The notes below the pieces were generated by a model. The model was not told where the DNA came from and ran no database searches. It saw only the letters and a program-made list of their open reading frames with translations. Made by a program: the position numbers and the translations under genes. Shown piece after piece: positions 52,538-61,417 of a DNA stretch of 64,000 bases. The DNA lies in NCBI GenBank assembly GCA_934162125.1, contig CAKPHU010000004.1, forward strand, positions 62,001-126,000, given 5' to 3'. Each line of letters starts with the position of its first letter. Position 1 is the first letter of the stretch. The DNA comes from an uncultured Bacilli bacterium (GTDB lineage Bacteria > Bacillota_I > Bacilli_A > RF39 > UBA660).

Positions 52538-54466
52538 CTATATATCCAAGTTTTCTACATAAGTAGCATTAGTTTCAATAAATTCTCTTCTTGGACCTAC
52601 TTCTTCACCCATTAACTTATTAAAGACTTCATCAGCGGCCATTGCATCATCAACAGTTATCTGTCTTAAAACACGTTTATTAATATCCATAGTAGTTTCA
52701 TTTAACTCTTCTGCGTCCATCTCACCTAAACCTTTCATACGCATAATATCATATTTAGTATTAGGAGAAAGACTATTTAAATATTCATCTCTTTCTTGTT
52801 CATTTAAAACATATTTTATTGTTTTACCATGTTTTATAACAAAAAGTGGAGGTTGAGCAGCATACACATGACCAGCTTCAACTATTGGTTTAAAGAATCT
52901 ATAAAAAAGTGTTAGTAATAAAACTCTAATATGACTACCATCTACATCAGCATCAGTCATAATAATTATTTTATGATAACGCAATTTTGATAAATCAAAC
53001 TCCTCACCTATACCAGTACCAAAAGCAGTAATAATAGTTCTGATTTCTTCATTAGATAAAGCCCTATCTAATCTAGCTTTTTCAACGTTTAAAATCTTTC
53101 CACGTAAAGGTAAAATAGCTTGTGTCATACTATTTCTACCTTTAATAGCAGAACCACCAGCTGAATCTCCTTCGACTAAGAATATTTCACATTCAGAAGC
53201 ATCTTTACTCTTACAGTCAGACAACTTACCGTAGAAATTTGTAACGTCTAAGTCACCCTTTCTACGAGTTAATTCTCTTGCTTTCTTTGCTGCAACTCTT
53301 GCCCTACTAGCAGTCATTGATTTATCTAAAATTATTTTAGCTTGATCTGGATTTTCCATTAAAAATCTTTCTAAAGCTTGAGAAAATATTTTATCCGCAA
53401 TAGCACGAACTTCACTATTACCAAGTTTTGTCTTAGTTTGCCCTTCAAATTGAGGATTTGGATGTTTAACAGAAATAATCATTGTAATTCCTTCTCTAAC
53501 ATCATCACCAGTTAAAGGATCATCATTTTGTTTTAAAGCACCAGTACTGACAGCATATTTGTTAATAACTCTTGTTAAAGCTCTTCTTACACCATCTTCA
53601 TGAGTTCCACCTTCAGGCGTTGTTATATTATTAACAAAAGAATAAATATTAGCGTTATATGTTTCATTATATTGAAAAGCAACTTCTACTTTGATATCAT
53701 TTTCTATACCAGAAACATCTAATATAGTTTCATGAATTGGATTCTTATTTTTATTAAGCATTTGAACATATTCAACGATACCACCCTCATAACAGAAAGA
53801 ATCTTTCTTATTAGGTTCTCTATCATCATATAAAGTAATTCTCAAACCCTTATTTAAAAAGGCTAATTCACGTAATCTATTCTTTAAAATATCATAATCA
53901 TATACTAATGTCTCAGTAAAAATCTCATCATCTGGTTTAAAAGTTACTGTTGTACCAGTTCTATCCTCATCACATTTATCAATAATTTTTAAAGGTTCAT
54001 CAGGATGACCACCTCTACTAAAACGTTGATAATAAACATTTCCATTCTTATAAACTCTAACTTCTAGCCAATCACTCAAAGCATTTACAACACTAGCACC
54101 TACTCCATGAAGACCACCAGATACTTTGTATCCTCCTCCACCAAACTTTCCACCAGCGTGTAATACTGTATAAACAGTTTCAACTGTACTTTTACCAGTT
54201 TTCGGATGAATATCAACTGGAATTCCACGTCCATCATCTTTTACCGTTACACTATTATCCTTATTAATTGTTACTTCAATATGTGTACAATAACCAGCCA
54301 AAGCTTCATCAATTGAATTATCAACAATTTCCCAGACTAGATGGTGAAGTCCTCTAGAACTAGTAGTACCAATATACATACCAGGTCTTTTACGAACTGC
54401 CTCTAGGCCTTCTAGAACTTGAATTGCTGAAGAATCATAAGTTTGTTGTACCTTTTCATCATCCAT
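52538..54466 (-). CDS. gyrB: DNA gyrase subunit B
   Basis: ATPase subunit of gyrase, 642 aa. GHKL motifs EIVDNSIDEALAGYC, VKDDGRGIPVDIHPKTGKS and GGLHGVGASVVNALS; Toprim motifs FLVEGDSAGGSA and DADVDGSHIR; GLGEMDAEELNETTMD near the end. It lies 4 bp downstream of recF, as in Bacillus except that yaaB is absent. Confidence 0.98.
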   Translation of the reverse strand: MDDEKVQQTYDSSAIQVLEGLEAVRKRPGMYIGTTSSRGLHHLVWEIVDNSIDEALAGYCTHIEVTINKDNSVTVKDDGRGIPVDIHPKTGKSTVETVYTVLHAGGKFGGGGYKVSGGLHGVGASVVNALSDWLEVRVYKNGNVYYQRFSRGGHPDEPLKIIDKCDEDRTGTTVTFKPDDEIFTETLVYDYDILKNRLRELAFLNKGLRITLYDDREPNKKDSFCYEGGIVEYVQMLNKNKNPIHETILDVSGIENDIKVEVAFQYNETYNANIYSFVNNITTPEGGTHEDGVRRALTRVINKYAVSTGALKQNDDPLTGDDVREGITMIISVKHPNPQFEGQTKTKLGNSEVRAIADKIFSQALERFLMENPDQAKIILDKSMTASRARVAAKKARELTRRKGDLDVTNFYGKLSDCKSKDASECEIFLVEGDSAGGSAIKGRNSMTQAILPLRGKILNVEKARLDRALSNEEIRTIITAFGTGIGEEFDLSKLRYHKIIIMTDADVDGSHIRVLLLTLFYRFFKPIVEAGHVYAAQPPLFVIKHGKTIKYVLNEQERDEYLNSLSPNTKYDIMRMKGLGEMDAEELNETTMDINKRVLRQITVDDAMAADEVFNKLMGEEVGPRREFIETNATYVENLDI

Positions 54467-54470
54467 TTTA

Positions 54471-55589
54471 CTAACCTACTTTCTTTTCTACATTTCCATT
54501 TTTTACTTCAAAAATACTAACATTTTCTAACATTTTTCTATTAATATTTTTCAAATCTGTTGTCGTAAGAATACTTTGGATATTCATTTCATCTATTATT
54601 TTCAGTATTTTATTTCTTTTCTTTATATCAAATTCACTAAAAATATCATCCAATAATAATACAGGCTGACTACCAGACCATTCATCAAAAATATGAATTT
54701 CTGCTAATTTAAAAGCCAAAATAGCTAATTTTTGCTGACCTTGTGAACCGAAAAATTTCAAATCATTACCTTGAAAATCAAATACAAAGTCATCACGATG
54801 TGGACCATATAAAGTCATACCATTATTTAATTCTTTCATATAATTTTTTTTCAAAATATGCTTCATTCTTTTTCGCAATGTTTCACTATCAAAATCATCA
54901 AACTCAATATTAGTAACATACTTAACTATCAATCCACTACTTTGTGAAATTTTTTCAAAATATAAATCGATATTTCTATTTACTAAATCAATATATTCTT
55001 TACGCTTTTGATAAATAAAAACTGCTTTTTCAATTAATTTATCGGTAATAACATCTAAATAATTAGTATCAGCAATACTATTATTAAATAAAATTTTTAA
55101 ATACTCATTCCTAGTTTTTAATAATTTATTGTACTCATTATAAGTATTTAAATATGAATTGGATATCTGTGACAATTGAATATTTAATAAATTTCTACGT
55201 ATATTAGGTGATCCCTTAACAATTTCTAAATCATCAGGAGTAAAAATTATTACATTAAGATGTGAAATATAATTAGCAATTTTTCTAACTTCTGTCTGAT
55301 TCAATTTAATAGTTTTGTTTTCCGGAGTAATATAAATTTCCAACTTAGAAATAATTCTATCTTTTTTTACAGTACCTTTTATTACACATTTTTGTTTATC
55401 AAACTGAATAATATTAGGATTTACCCCTACTCTATGGGATTTTGTTAAAGCTAAAAGTACGATAGCTTCAAGAATATTTGTCTTTCCTTGAGCATTATTT
55501 CCTATAAAAATATTCATTTTTGGATCAAGATTAAGACTAAGACTAGAATAATTTCTAAAATTATGTAAATTTATTTTAGTAAGTATCAT
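54471..55589 (-). CDS. recF: DNA replication and repair protein RecF
   Basis: SMC-like ATPase for loading RecA at gaps. 372 aa. Walker A FIGNNAQGKTNILEAI, signature SQGQQKLAILAFKLAE, Walker B VLLLDDIFSEFD. The ATG overlaps the stop of a nine-codon leader ORF (ATGA), and no strong ribosome site of its own is visible, so translation is probably coupled. Confidence 0.96.
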   Translation of the reverse strand: MILTKINLHNFRNYSSLSLNLDPKMNIFIGNNAQGKTNILEAIVLLALTKSHRVGVNPNIIQFDKQKCVIKGTVKKDRIISKLEIYITPENKTIKLNQTEVRKIANYISHLNVIIFTPDDLEIVKGSPNIRRNLLNIQLSQISNSYLNTYNEYNKLLKTRNEYLKILFNNSIADTNYLDVITDKLIEKAVFIYQKRKEYIDLVNRNIDLYFEKISQSSGLIVKYVTNIEFDDFDSETLRKRMKHILKKNYMKELNNGMTLYGPHRDDFVFDFQGNDLKFFGSQGQQKLAILAFKLAEIHIFDEWSGSQPVLLLDDIFSEFDIKKRNKILKIIDEMNIQSILTTTDLKNINRKMLENVSIFEVKNGNVEKKVG

Positions 55590-55612
55590 TTAAAAACTCT
55601 AAAAAGACCCAT
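55586..55612 (-). CDS. Possible leader peptide upstream of recF
   Basis: Nine codons including stop: ATG at 55612 encodes MGLFRVFK, and its TGA overlaps the recF ATG (ATGA). AAGGTG lies five bases before the ATG, a good ribosome site. It may couple or limit recF translation. Conservation would decide whether it is real. Confidence 0.5.
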   Translation of the reverse strand: MGLFRVFK

Positions 55613-55657
55613 ATAATCACCTTATCCCTGTTACAGTATTCCTATACACACGAATAT

Positions 55658-55666
55658 ATTATACCA
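55658..55666 (-). promoter_or_regulatory. Extended -10 promoter of recF operon
   Basis: On the minus strand TGGTATAAT is a TGn-TATAAT extended -10. It lies after the comK terminator and 46 bp before the leader ORF. No good -35. Confidence 0.65.
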
Positions 55667-55685
55667 TAAATGAGCTTAAAACACA

Positions 55686-55716
55686 CGAAAAATAGTTAAT
55701 TTCTTAACTATTTTCG
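55686..55716 (-). terminator. comK terminator
   Basis: Near-perfect inverted repeat CGAAAA(A)TAGTTAA / TTAACTATTTTCG between comK and recF; a modest T-stretch follows. Confidence 0.75.
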
Positions 55717-55723
55717 GTAATAA

Positions 55724-56170
55724 TTATTTATTTTTTCTACTTCGCATAATTAAATCTAATCTTGATGCTCTTGATACTTGATTTTCAATTGATCTGTATG
55801 AACATGGAACAATAATTTCTTTATTATTATCAAATATAATTCTAGTATTTGTTCCATCAATTTTTTCAAATTTTTTAACACGACGTAAAGATATCCAAAT
55901 ACATTCATCAGATTGTGGTGAAGTTGTTGGAAAAACAATTAAATTGTCACTGTCTTCCACAATAATTGGAACTTTATACTCTGCTCCTAAAATATCTCTA
56001 GCACTATTTTTCCTTCCATCGTAAGTACTTCCAAAATACTTACAAGACTCTTCCATTATCTGAAAAGGTTTTTCTTCAATTAAATATCTTTCTTCATCCT
56101 CATATACCAAGCTATTAGTTGTTTCATTAGGGACAATAGCTAAAGTCCCACGATTGATTTCATATTTCAT
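55724..56170 (-). CDS. comK: ComK family competence transcription factor
   Basis: 148 aa. Aligns by eye with B. subtilis ComK over nearly its whole length: PFQIMEESCKYFGSTYDGRK here against PLQIVDRSCRFFGSSYAGRK; VFPTTSPQS...CIWISLRRVK against FPTLSS...CGWISHVHVK; SYRSIENQVSRASRL against SYNSFENQVYRTAWL. The C-terminal 40 residues of the Bacillus protein are absent. ComK activates DNA-uptake genes by binding A/T-rich K-boxes. It sits between dnaN and recF, where yaaA (rlbA) is usual. Strong leader hairpin just upstream. Confidence 0.9.
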   Translation of the reverse strand: MKYEINRGTLAIVPNETTNSLVYEDEERYLIEEKPFQIMEESCKYFGSTYDGRKNSARDILGAEYKVPIIVEDSDNLIVFPTTSPQSDECIWISLRRVKKFEKIDGTNTRIIFDNNKEIIVPCSYRSIENQVSRASRLDLIMRSRKNK

Positions 56171-56187
56171 AATTTTTCCCCCTTATA

Positions 56188-56213
56188 GCGAAAACAGATT
56201 GTTCCGTTTTCGC
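56188..56213 (-). promoter_or_regulatory. Hairpin in comK 5' untranslated region
   Basis: On the minus strand GCGAAAAC-GGAACAATCT-GTTTTCGC, a perfect 8-bp stem with G/C ends in very AT-rich DNA, directly before the comK ribosome site AAGGGGG. An extended -10 (TGCTATTAT) lies about 10 bp upstream. Could modulate comK translation or protect the mRNA. Confidence 0.55.
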
Positions 56214-56267
56214 GCCTAATAATAGCACTTTTCTTTGTAGAAATTTGCCGAATTTTGTCGAAAAATG

Positions 56268-56294
56268 AAAAAAATAGAAGATTTTGTTCTTCTA
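56268..56294 (-). terminator. dnaN terminator
   Basis: On the minus strand TAGAAGA-ACAAAA-TCTTCTA is followed by TTTTTTT. Confidence 0.85.
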
Positions 56295-56331
56295 TTTATA
56301 TTATTTAGCAATATTTTTACTTTTTCCACAA

Positions 56332-56340
56332 AATTTGTTA
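56332..56340 (+). promoter_or_regulatory. DnaA-box-like site after dnaN
   Basis: TTTTCCACA, one mismatch from the consensus, in the short gap after the dnaN stop. Confidence 0.35.
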
Positions 56341-56346
56341 ATAAAA

Positions 56347-57474
56347 TTAATAAGTTCTAATAGGTAAAACTAATTGAGTTAAACTTTCATCCTCACTTGA
56401 CTTAATAAGTATAGGTTTAATCTCACCAACAAAGTGAATATCCACAGTTTCAGTTGAAAAACTTTTTAAAGCTTCCATCATATACTTAGCACTAAATGAA
56501 ATTTTAATATTTTCATTATTATTCTTTGTAATTGGCATTTTTTCTTCAACTCTACCAACTTCTGCAGAACTACTTCTTAAAATTAACATATTATCATTAG
56601 TTTCTAAAGTAACAATGTTCTTTTCTTTATCACTAGTTAAAATACTAACACGGTCAATAACATTATAAAAATCAGATAAATTAGTACTAATTACTAAGAA
56701 AGAATCATCTGGTAATAAATTAGATGTATTTGGATAAGTTCCATTAATTAATCTTGATTCAAATTTAAGATTATTTGTCTTAAATAAAATTTTATTACTA
56801 AATATATGTAATTCAACTATCTCATCGTCATCATAAAGTATTTTTGAAAATTCAACAACATTACGAGAAGGAACAACTATATTATAATTTTCCTCACTAT
56901 CTTTATCTAATTTAACAATTTTTCTAGCTAAACGATAAGAATCTGTAGAATTACATTCTAATACATCCCCTACTATATTGAAATTAATACCAGTTAAAAC
57001 AGGTTTGCTCTCTTCATTAGATGCTGCAAAAGCAGTTTGTCCAATAGCATTTTTAAATACTCCTGCATTAATAGTAACTTTCTTCTTACTTTCTTCTAAT
57101 CCAATATTAGGATATTCACTCTCACTAATTCCATTTAAATTAAATTCACTATTTTCTGTGTAAATAAGTAATTTTAATTCATCTATTAATTCAATATTAA
57201 TAAATTCTGCTGGTAATTTTCTTACAATATCCAAAATATATTTACCTTGAACAATAATACTACCTTCTCTATCAATGATAAAGTCTTCTTCATTAGTACA
57301 ATCTATCCAAGTTTGAATAGTAATATCATTATCACTAGCAGTTAAAATTAATCTCTTCTTTTTTAATTCAAATTTAATACCTGCAAGAACTGGTATTAAG
57401 TTCTTAGTAGATATTGCCTTAGACACCTTATTTAAAGCATCAAGTAAAAGTTCTTTTTTTATTGTAAATTTCAT
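56347..57474 (-). CDS. dnaN: DNA polymerase III sliding clamp (beta)
   Basis: 375 aa ring-forming clamp with three similar domains. Recognised by MKFTIKKELLLDALNKVSKA at the start, KLPAEFINIELIDE, GINFNIVGDVLECNSTDSYR and the end DESLTQLVLPIRTY. It follows dnaA in the conserved dnaA-dnaN pair, separated by 132 bp with two DnaA-box-like sites. Confidence 0.97.
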   Translation of the reverse strand: MKFTIKKELLLDALNKVSKAISTKNLIPVLAGIKFELKKKRLILTASDNDITIQTWIDCTNEEDFIIDREGSIIVQGKYILDIVRKLPAEFINIELIDELKLLIYTENSEFNLNGISESEYPNIGLEESKKKVTINAGVFKNAIGQTAFAASNEESKPVLTGINFNIVGDVLECNSTDSYRLARKIVKLDKDSEENYNIVVPSRNVVEFSKILYDDDEIVELHIFSNKILFKTNNLKFESRLINGTYPNTSNLLPDDSFLVISTNLSDFYNVIDRVSILTSDKEKNIVTLETNDNMLILRSSSAEVGRVEEKMPITKNNNENIKISFSAKYMMEALKSFSTETVDIHFVGEIKPILIKSSEDESLTQLVLPIRTY

Positions 57475-57514
57475 ATTTATATTCCTTCTTTCTTTTAGAT
57501 ATTCTTATTATTAC

Positions 57515-57586
57515 TGTGGAAAAAGTTTAAAACTCATTTTTTTACTTATTTTATAAAGATTTAACTAACAAATAACTTGTGGAAAA
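57515..57586 (-). promoter_or_regulatory. DnaA-box-like pair between dnaA and dnaN
   Basis: Two TTTTCCACA sites on the minus strand (57523-57515 and 57586-57578). Together with the cluster upstream of dnaA they resemble a bipartite origin as in B. subtilis. Confidence 0.6.
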
Positions 57587-57606
57587 TTTGTTTTTTTTGA
57601 GAAGTT

Positions 57607-58986
57607 TTACACAACACCAATATCTTTTTTTAATTTTTCTATGATATTTGCCAAATCTTTATTAACTTTTATTTCATTTTCAATCTTTTCCACCGAATGC
57701 ATTACTGTTGAATGGTCTTTTCCTCCAAATTCTATACCAATTTTCGGAAATGACTCAGTTGTCATTGCCCTACAGAGGTACATAGCAATTTGTCTAGGAA
57801 AAGAAATATTAGAACTCCTCTTTTTACTCCTTATATCTTCAACAGAAATCTGAAAATATTCTGATACAATTTTCTGAATCCTGTGAATATCATTTTTTTC
57901 TCCCATCCCTTTACTTATAAAGTCTTTAAGAGCATCTATTGCTAAATCTAAAGTTATTTGAGCACCGCCCAAAATAACAGCATAACCGATTAATCTATTA
58001 ATAGAACCTTCTAATTGTCTAACGTCAGTGCCTATATTAGATGCAATATATTCAATAACATCATCTGGAATATCTTTTTCAAAGTTTCCAGCAATAATTT
58101 TTTTCTTTAAAATTTCTTTTCTTAAAGTAAAATCAGGTGGAAAAATATTAACAGTTAATCCCCAGCAAAACCTTGTTTTTAAACGGTCTTCAAACAATTT
58201 TAAATCATCTACAGATCTATCAGATGTAATTATAATTTGCTTACTATCATTATATAAATTATTAAAAGTGTGGAAAAATTCCTGTTGTGTTTTCTCAGCA
58301 TTACCTAAAAATTGAATATCATCAATCATTAATACATCAATATTTCTATATTTATTCTTAAAAAATTCAATATAACTTAAATTATTATCAGTCTGACTTT
58401 TTCTAGAAAGTCCAGTAAAATCAGTCATAAAATCATCACTAGTAACATATAATACTTTTTTATTTGAATTTTGCGTAATATAATTACCAATAGCATGCAT
58501 TAAGTGAGTCTTACCTAACCCACTATTACCATATATAAACAAAGGATTATACATTTTACCAGGATTTTCTGCTACTGAAAGAGCTGCAGCATGAGCAAAT
58601 TTATTACTATCACCGACAATAAATGTATCAAAAGTATATTTTGTTTGTAAATTATTCTTAAACTTTTCCTCAAATATTTGTTCACTATTTCCTGTATTTT
58701 CAATAGTATTACGTTCATTATGCTTTTCTTCTGCTTCAATTTCCTCTTTTAAAATAAACTTTAATTTGTAAGTATCCCCTACTACTTCATTTATTTTATT
58801 TGAAATCAAATCATAATAATTATCTTGTAAATGTTTCTTATGAATTGGCATTGGTACAATGATATATGCTACCCCATCCTCTAACTTATATAAAGTAGTT
58901 TCTGCAAACCATGTATCATAGGAGATTGAAGATAATTCGTCTTTGACTTGTTTTAAAAAATTTGACCATAAAACTTCGACATTCAT
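57607..58986 (-). CDS. dnaA: Chromosomal replication initiator DnaA
   Basis: 459 aa from ATG 58986 (MNVEVLWSNF); the longer frame would add 19 unlike residues from the oriC side. Domain I ISYDTWFAETTLY; short linker; AAA+ domain with FIYGNSGLGKTHLMHAIGNY, DVLMIDDIQFLGNAEKTQQE and LKTRF sensor; domain IV DNA-binding signature GGKDHSTVMHSVEKIE. Opens the origin at DnaA boxes. Reads away from oriC. Confidence 0.98.
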   Translation of the reverse strand: MNVEVLWSNFLKQVKDELSSISYDTWFAETTLYKLEDGVAYIIVPMPIHKKHLQDNYYDLISNKINEVVGDTYKLKFILKEEIEAEEKHNERNTIENTGNSEQIFEEKFKNNLQTKYTFDTFIVGDSNKFAHAAALSVAENPGKMYNPLFIYGNSGLGKTHLMHAIGNYITQNSNKKVLYVTSDDFMTDFTGLSRKSQTDNNLSYIEFFKNKYRNIDVLMIDDIQFLGNAEKTQQEFFHTFNNLYNDSKQIIITSDRSVDDLKLFEDRLKTRFCWGLTVNIFPPDFTLRKEILKKKIIAGNFEKDIPDDVIEYIASNIGTDVRQLEGSINRLIGYAVILGGAQITLDLAIDALKDFISKGMGEKNDIHRIQKIVSEYFQISVEDIRSKKRSSNISFPRQIAMYLCRAMTTESFPKIGIEFGGKDHSTVMHSVEKIENEIKVNKDLANIIEKLKKDIGVV

Positions 58987-59071
58987 TCCACCATCTCCCC
59001 ACAAGATAAATAAACTACGATTAGTGTACTCCAAATTGTGCAAAAAAGAAACCTTTTTATTTTAAAAATAG

Positions 59072-59204
59072 TTATGAACAGCTTTTCCACATTTTTATGC
59101 ACAGCTTAAACCGTTGTCAGCAAATATTATAAACTAGTTTTCCACATTTTCCACAAATTTTTAATTAACAAGCTAATAAAAATATTCTACATGGTTGTGG
59201 AAAG
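59072..59204. other. Chromosomal origin (oriC): DnaA-box cluster
   Basis: Between dnaA and rpmH, where transcription diverges. DnaA-box-like 9-mers: TTATGAACA 59072-59080, TTTTCCACA 59083-59091, TTATGCACA 59095-59103, TTTTCCACA 59138-59146 and 59147-59155 (directly abutting), and reverse TGTGGAAAG 59196-59204. AT-rich flank 59156-59190 may be part of the unwinding element. All genes left read minus and all right read plus, as expected on both arms from oriC. Confidence 0.85.
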
Positions 59205-59234
59205 TGTGAAAAATATAAAAAACACATGTTTTAA

Positions 59235-59264
59235 TTGACAAATAAGCAAATAGTCTATTATAAT
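59235..59264 (+). promoter_or_regulatory. rpmH promoter
   Basis: TTGACA (59235-59240) and TATAAT (59259-59264), spacing 18 bp, 30 bp before the rpmH start. Confidence 0.8.
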
Positions 59265-59294
59265 AATGTAGATTTATGTCTGGAGGTGGAACAA

Positions 59295-59417
59295 ATGAAA
59301 AGAACTTATCAACCAAACAATCGTAAGAAATCAAAGAAACTTGGATTTTTTGCACGTAAAAAAACTAATATTTTAAATCGTCGTCGTCGCAAAGGACGTA
59401 AAAGTCTTTGTAAATAA
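59295..59417 (+). CDS. rpmH: Ribosomal protein bL34 (short)
   Basis: 40 aa: starts MKRTYQPNNRKKSKKLGFFA and ends NRRRRKGRKSLCK. The usual L34 is 44 aa with RMRTKNGRKVLARRRRKGRK in the middle; here four residues are missing in that central segment. Start ATG 59295 follows TGGAGGTGG. The upstream in-frame ATG overlaps the promoter. First gene on the right arm of oriC. Confidence 0.96.
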   Translation: MKRTYQPNNRKKSKKLGFFARKKTNILNRRRRKGRKSLCK

Positions 59418-59418
59418 T

Positions 59419-59443
59419 AAGCCGCTTTGAAAAGCGGTTTTTA
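59419..59443 (+). terminator. rpmH terminator
   Basis: AAGCCGCTT-TGAA-AAGCGGTTTTT directly after the rpmH stop. A TATAAT follows at about 59453-59458 that may serve rnpA. Confidence 0.85.
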
Positions 59444-59476
59444 ACTATTATAATATAATATAGAAAGGTGATTCTG

Positions 59477-59812
59477 ATGCGTAAGCTATATATTGTCAAA
59501 AATGAACGTGAATTTGATAATATTATTAGAACTGGTAAATGTATTAAAAATAAAAGTTTTATAATATATTATATTCCTAACAACAAACCTTATAATCGCT
59601 ATGGCGTTTCAGTAGGCAAAAAGTTAGGAAATGCTGTTTATCGTAACAAATATAAAAGAAAAATAAGAGCAATTATTGATAATTCACAAAAAAACTATGT
59701 AAATCCTAAAGATTATATTATAATATTAAGAGGACACACCAAAGATTATAGCTATAACGAATTAGCAGAAGATTTTAATAAGTTAATGAATAGTTTAGGA
59801 AAGGATATATAA
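59477..59812 (+). CDS. rnpA: Ribonuclease P protein component
   Basis: 111 aa basic protein, cofactor of RNase P RNA in tRNA 5' maturation. MRKLYIVKNEREFDNIIRTG start, family signature YRNKYKRKIRAIIDNS (usual RNxxKRxxR) near residue 55. Start ATG after AAAGGTGATTCTG; a GTG three codons earlier is in the ribosome site. It lies 1 bp before yidC. Confidence 0.94.
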   Translation: MRKLYIVKNEREFDNIIRTGKCIKNKSFIIYYIPNNKPYNRYGVSVGKKLGNAVYRNKYKRKIRAIIDNSQKNYVNPKDYIIILRGHTKDYSYNELAEDFNKLMNSLGKDI

Positions 59813-59813
59813 A

Positions 59814-60755
59814 ATGAAAAAGAACCACAAACTAAAAATAGTTCTAATCATTATGTTATTGCTTTTAGCGACAGGATGTACCAAAACATTAACTGATAGC
59901 AACAAAAAAGCAGTAAGAAATGAATCAACAGGACAAAATTTAATAGAAAATATCCTTTGTAAGCCAACAAATAAAGATACAATAAAAGCTTATGAAGAGA
60001 ATGGGGTAAAATTAGACATTCTTCCAAAATGTGAAGATTTCACAATTAAACGTGCTAAAGGAATAGAATATGAAGGATTATGGACAAGCCTATTCATAAG
60101 ACCATTGGCATTCCTACTAATATTCATAGGAAAGAATGTTGGTAATTATGCCATATCCTTAATAATAATTAGTTTAATAATAAGATTAATAGCATATCCA
60201 ATAACAAAAAAGACAGCTATGCAATCTGAATTAATGAAAAAAGCTCAACCAGAGTTAGAAAAAATTCAAAAGAAGTATAAAGGTAAAGAAGACCAAGAAT
60301 CATTAATGAAACAACAACAAGAAATGATGATGGTTTATAAGAAAAATAATATTAATCCATTAGGTGGCTGCTTATTTGCTTTCTTACAATTACCAATTTT
60401 CATAGCTTTCTTTGAAGCAGTTCAAAGAACACCAGCCTTATTTGAAGACAAATTCTTAGCTTTACAATTAGGAACAACACCAGTTGTAGGAATTTCAAGT
60501 GGAGCATGGTTTGCTTATTTAATACTAATAATCTTAATAGGGTTAACAACATACTTCTCATTAAACTTAAACTCATCTGCTAATATGCAAGACCCAAGTA
60601 TGAAAATGATGCCAATAATGATGACTGGAATGATTTTCCTAACAGGTTTATTTATGCCATCAGCATTAGGAATATATTGGATAACATCAAATTTATTCAC
60701 AATAGGACAAAATTTATTAGTTAAAAGGAGTAAAGAAGTAAATGGAAAAGCATAG
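59814..60755 (+). CDS. yidC: Membrane protein insertase YidC/SpoIIIJ (lipoprotein type)
   Basis: 313 aa. Lipoprotein signal with lipobox LLATGC (Cys about residue 23), as in Firmicute YidC1. TM segments include LFIRPLAFLLIFIGKNVG, the YAISLIIISLIIRLIAYPIT helix carrying the conserved Arg in the groove, NPLGGCLFAFLQLPIFIAFF and the C-terminal MPSALGIYWITSNLFTIGQN. Inserts membrane proteins; in Bacillus also needed for forespore SigG activation. Overlaps jag by 14 bases. Confidence 0.95.
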   Translation: MKKNHKLKIVLIIMLLLLATGCTKTLTDSNKKAVRNESTGQNLIENILCKPTNKDTIKAYEENGVKLDILPKCEDFTIKRAKGIEYEGLWTSLFIRPLAFLLIFIGKNVGNYAISLIIISLIIRLIAYPITKKTAMQSELMKKAQPELEKIQKKYKGKEDQESLMKQQQEMMMVYKKNNINPLGGCLFAFLQLPIFIAFFEAVQRTPALFEDKFLALQLGTTPVVGISSGAWFAYLILIILIGLTTYFSLNLNSSANMQDPSMKMMPIMMTGMIFLTGLFMPSALGIYWITSNLFTIGQNLLVKRSKEVNGKA

Positions 60756-61356
60756 ATATATTGGAAAAACCAAAGAAGAAGCTATTGAAAAAGCAACTAT
60801 TGATTTACAAGAAACAGAAAATAACTTAATAATTAACGAACTAGAAGAAGTAAAGGGTGGCCTATTTAAGAGTAAAAAGGTGGAAATAGAAGTAGTAGAG
60901 AGAAGAGAAGTAGTTAAATATATTAAAGAATATTTAAACAAATTATTAAAAAATCTAGGATTTACTGCTAATATTGAAATAAAAAATAAAGAAGAAGTAC
61001 CAGTTTATACAATCTATTCAGACAATGATGCATTATTAATTGGTAAGAATGGTAAAAATTTAAAAGCACTTTCAATTATTGTTGCTCAACATATTATGAG
61101 AGAGACAGGACACAGTTTTAAATTCAACATCGACATCAACTCATATAAAGAAAAAAGAGAAAAATCATTAGAAAACTTAGCAAAGAGAGTAGCAAGAGAA
61201 GTTGCAACAACAAAAATACCAGTTAAATTAGACTCAATGAATTCATATGAAAGAAGAATAATTCACAATATTCTAACAAACAACAAGAAAGTATACACAG
61301 AAAGTGAAGGAGAAGAGCCAAATCGCTGCGTAGTAATAAAGCCAAAAGAAGATTAA
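60742..61356 (+). CDS. khpB: Jag/KhpB RNA-binding protein
   Basis: 204 aa: N-terminal Jag domain (residues 1-50, RYIGKTKEEAIEKAT, EVKGGLFKSKKV), KH domain with LLIGKNGKNLKALSIIVAQ (near 95) and R3H domain ending SYERRIIHNILTN. RNA-binding partner of KhpA in several Firmicutes. AAAGGAG precedes the ATG. Confidence 0.93.
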   Translation: MEKHRYIGKTKEEAIEKATIDLQETENNLIINELEEVKGGLFKSKKVEIEVVERREVVKYIKEYLNKLLKNLGFTANIEIKNKEEVPVYTIYSDNDALLIGKNGKNLKALSIIVAQHIMRETGHSFKFNIDINSYKEKREKSLENLAKRVAREVATTKIPVKLDSMNSYERRIIHNILTNNKKVYTESEGEEPNRCVVIKPKED

Positions 61357-61369
61357 TTCTTCTTTTTAT
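61346..61369 (+). terminator. khpB terminator
   Basis: AAGAAGA-TTAAT-TCTTCTT followed by TTTATTTG; overlaps the stop codon. Confidence 0.75.
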
Positions 61370-61382
61370 TTGTTTTAAAATG

Positions 61383-61391
61383 TGCTATAAT
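61383..61391 (+). promoter_or_regulatory. mnmE promoter (extended -10)
   Basis: TGCTATAAT, a TGn-TATAAT extended -10, 26 bp before the mnmE start; no good -35. Confidence 0.65.
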
Positions 61392-61417
61392 ATACGAAGA
61401 AAAAAGGAGTGGTACCC

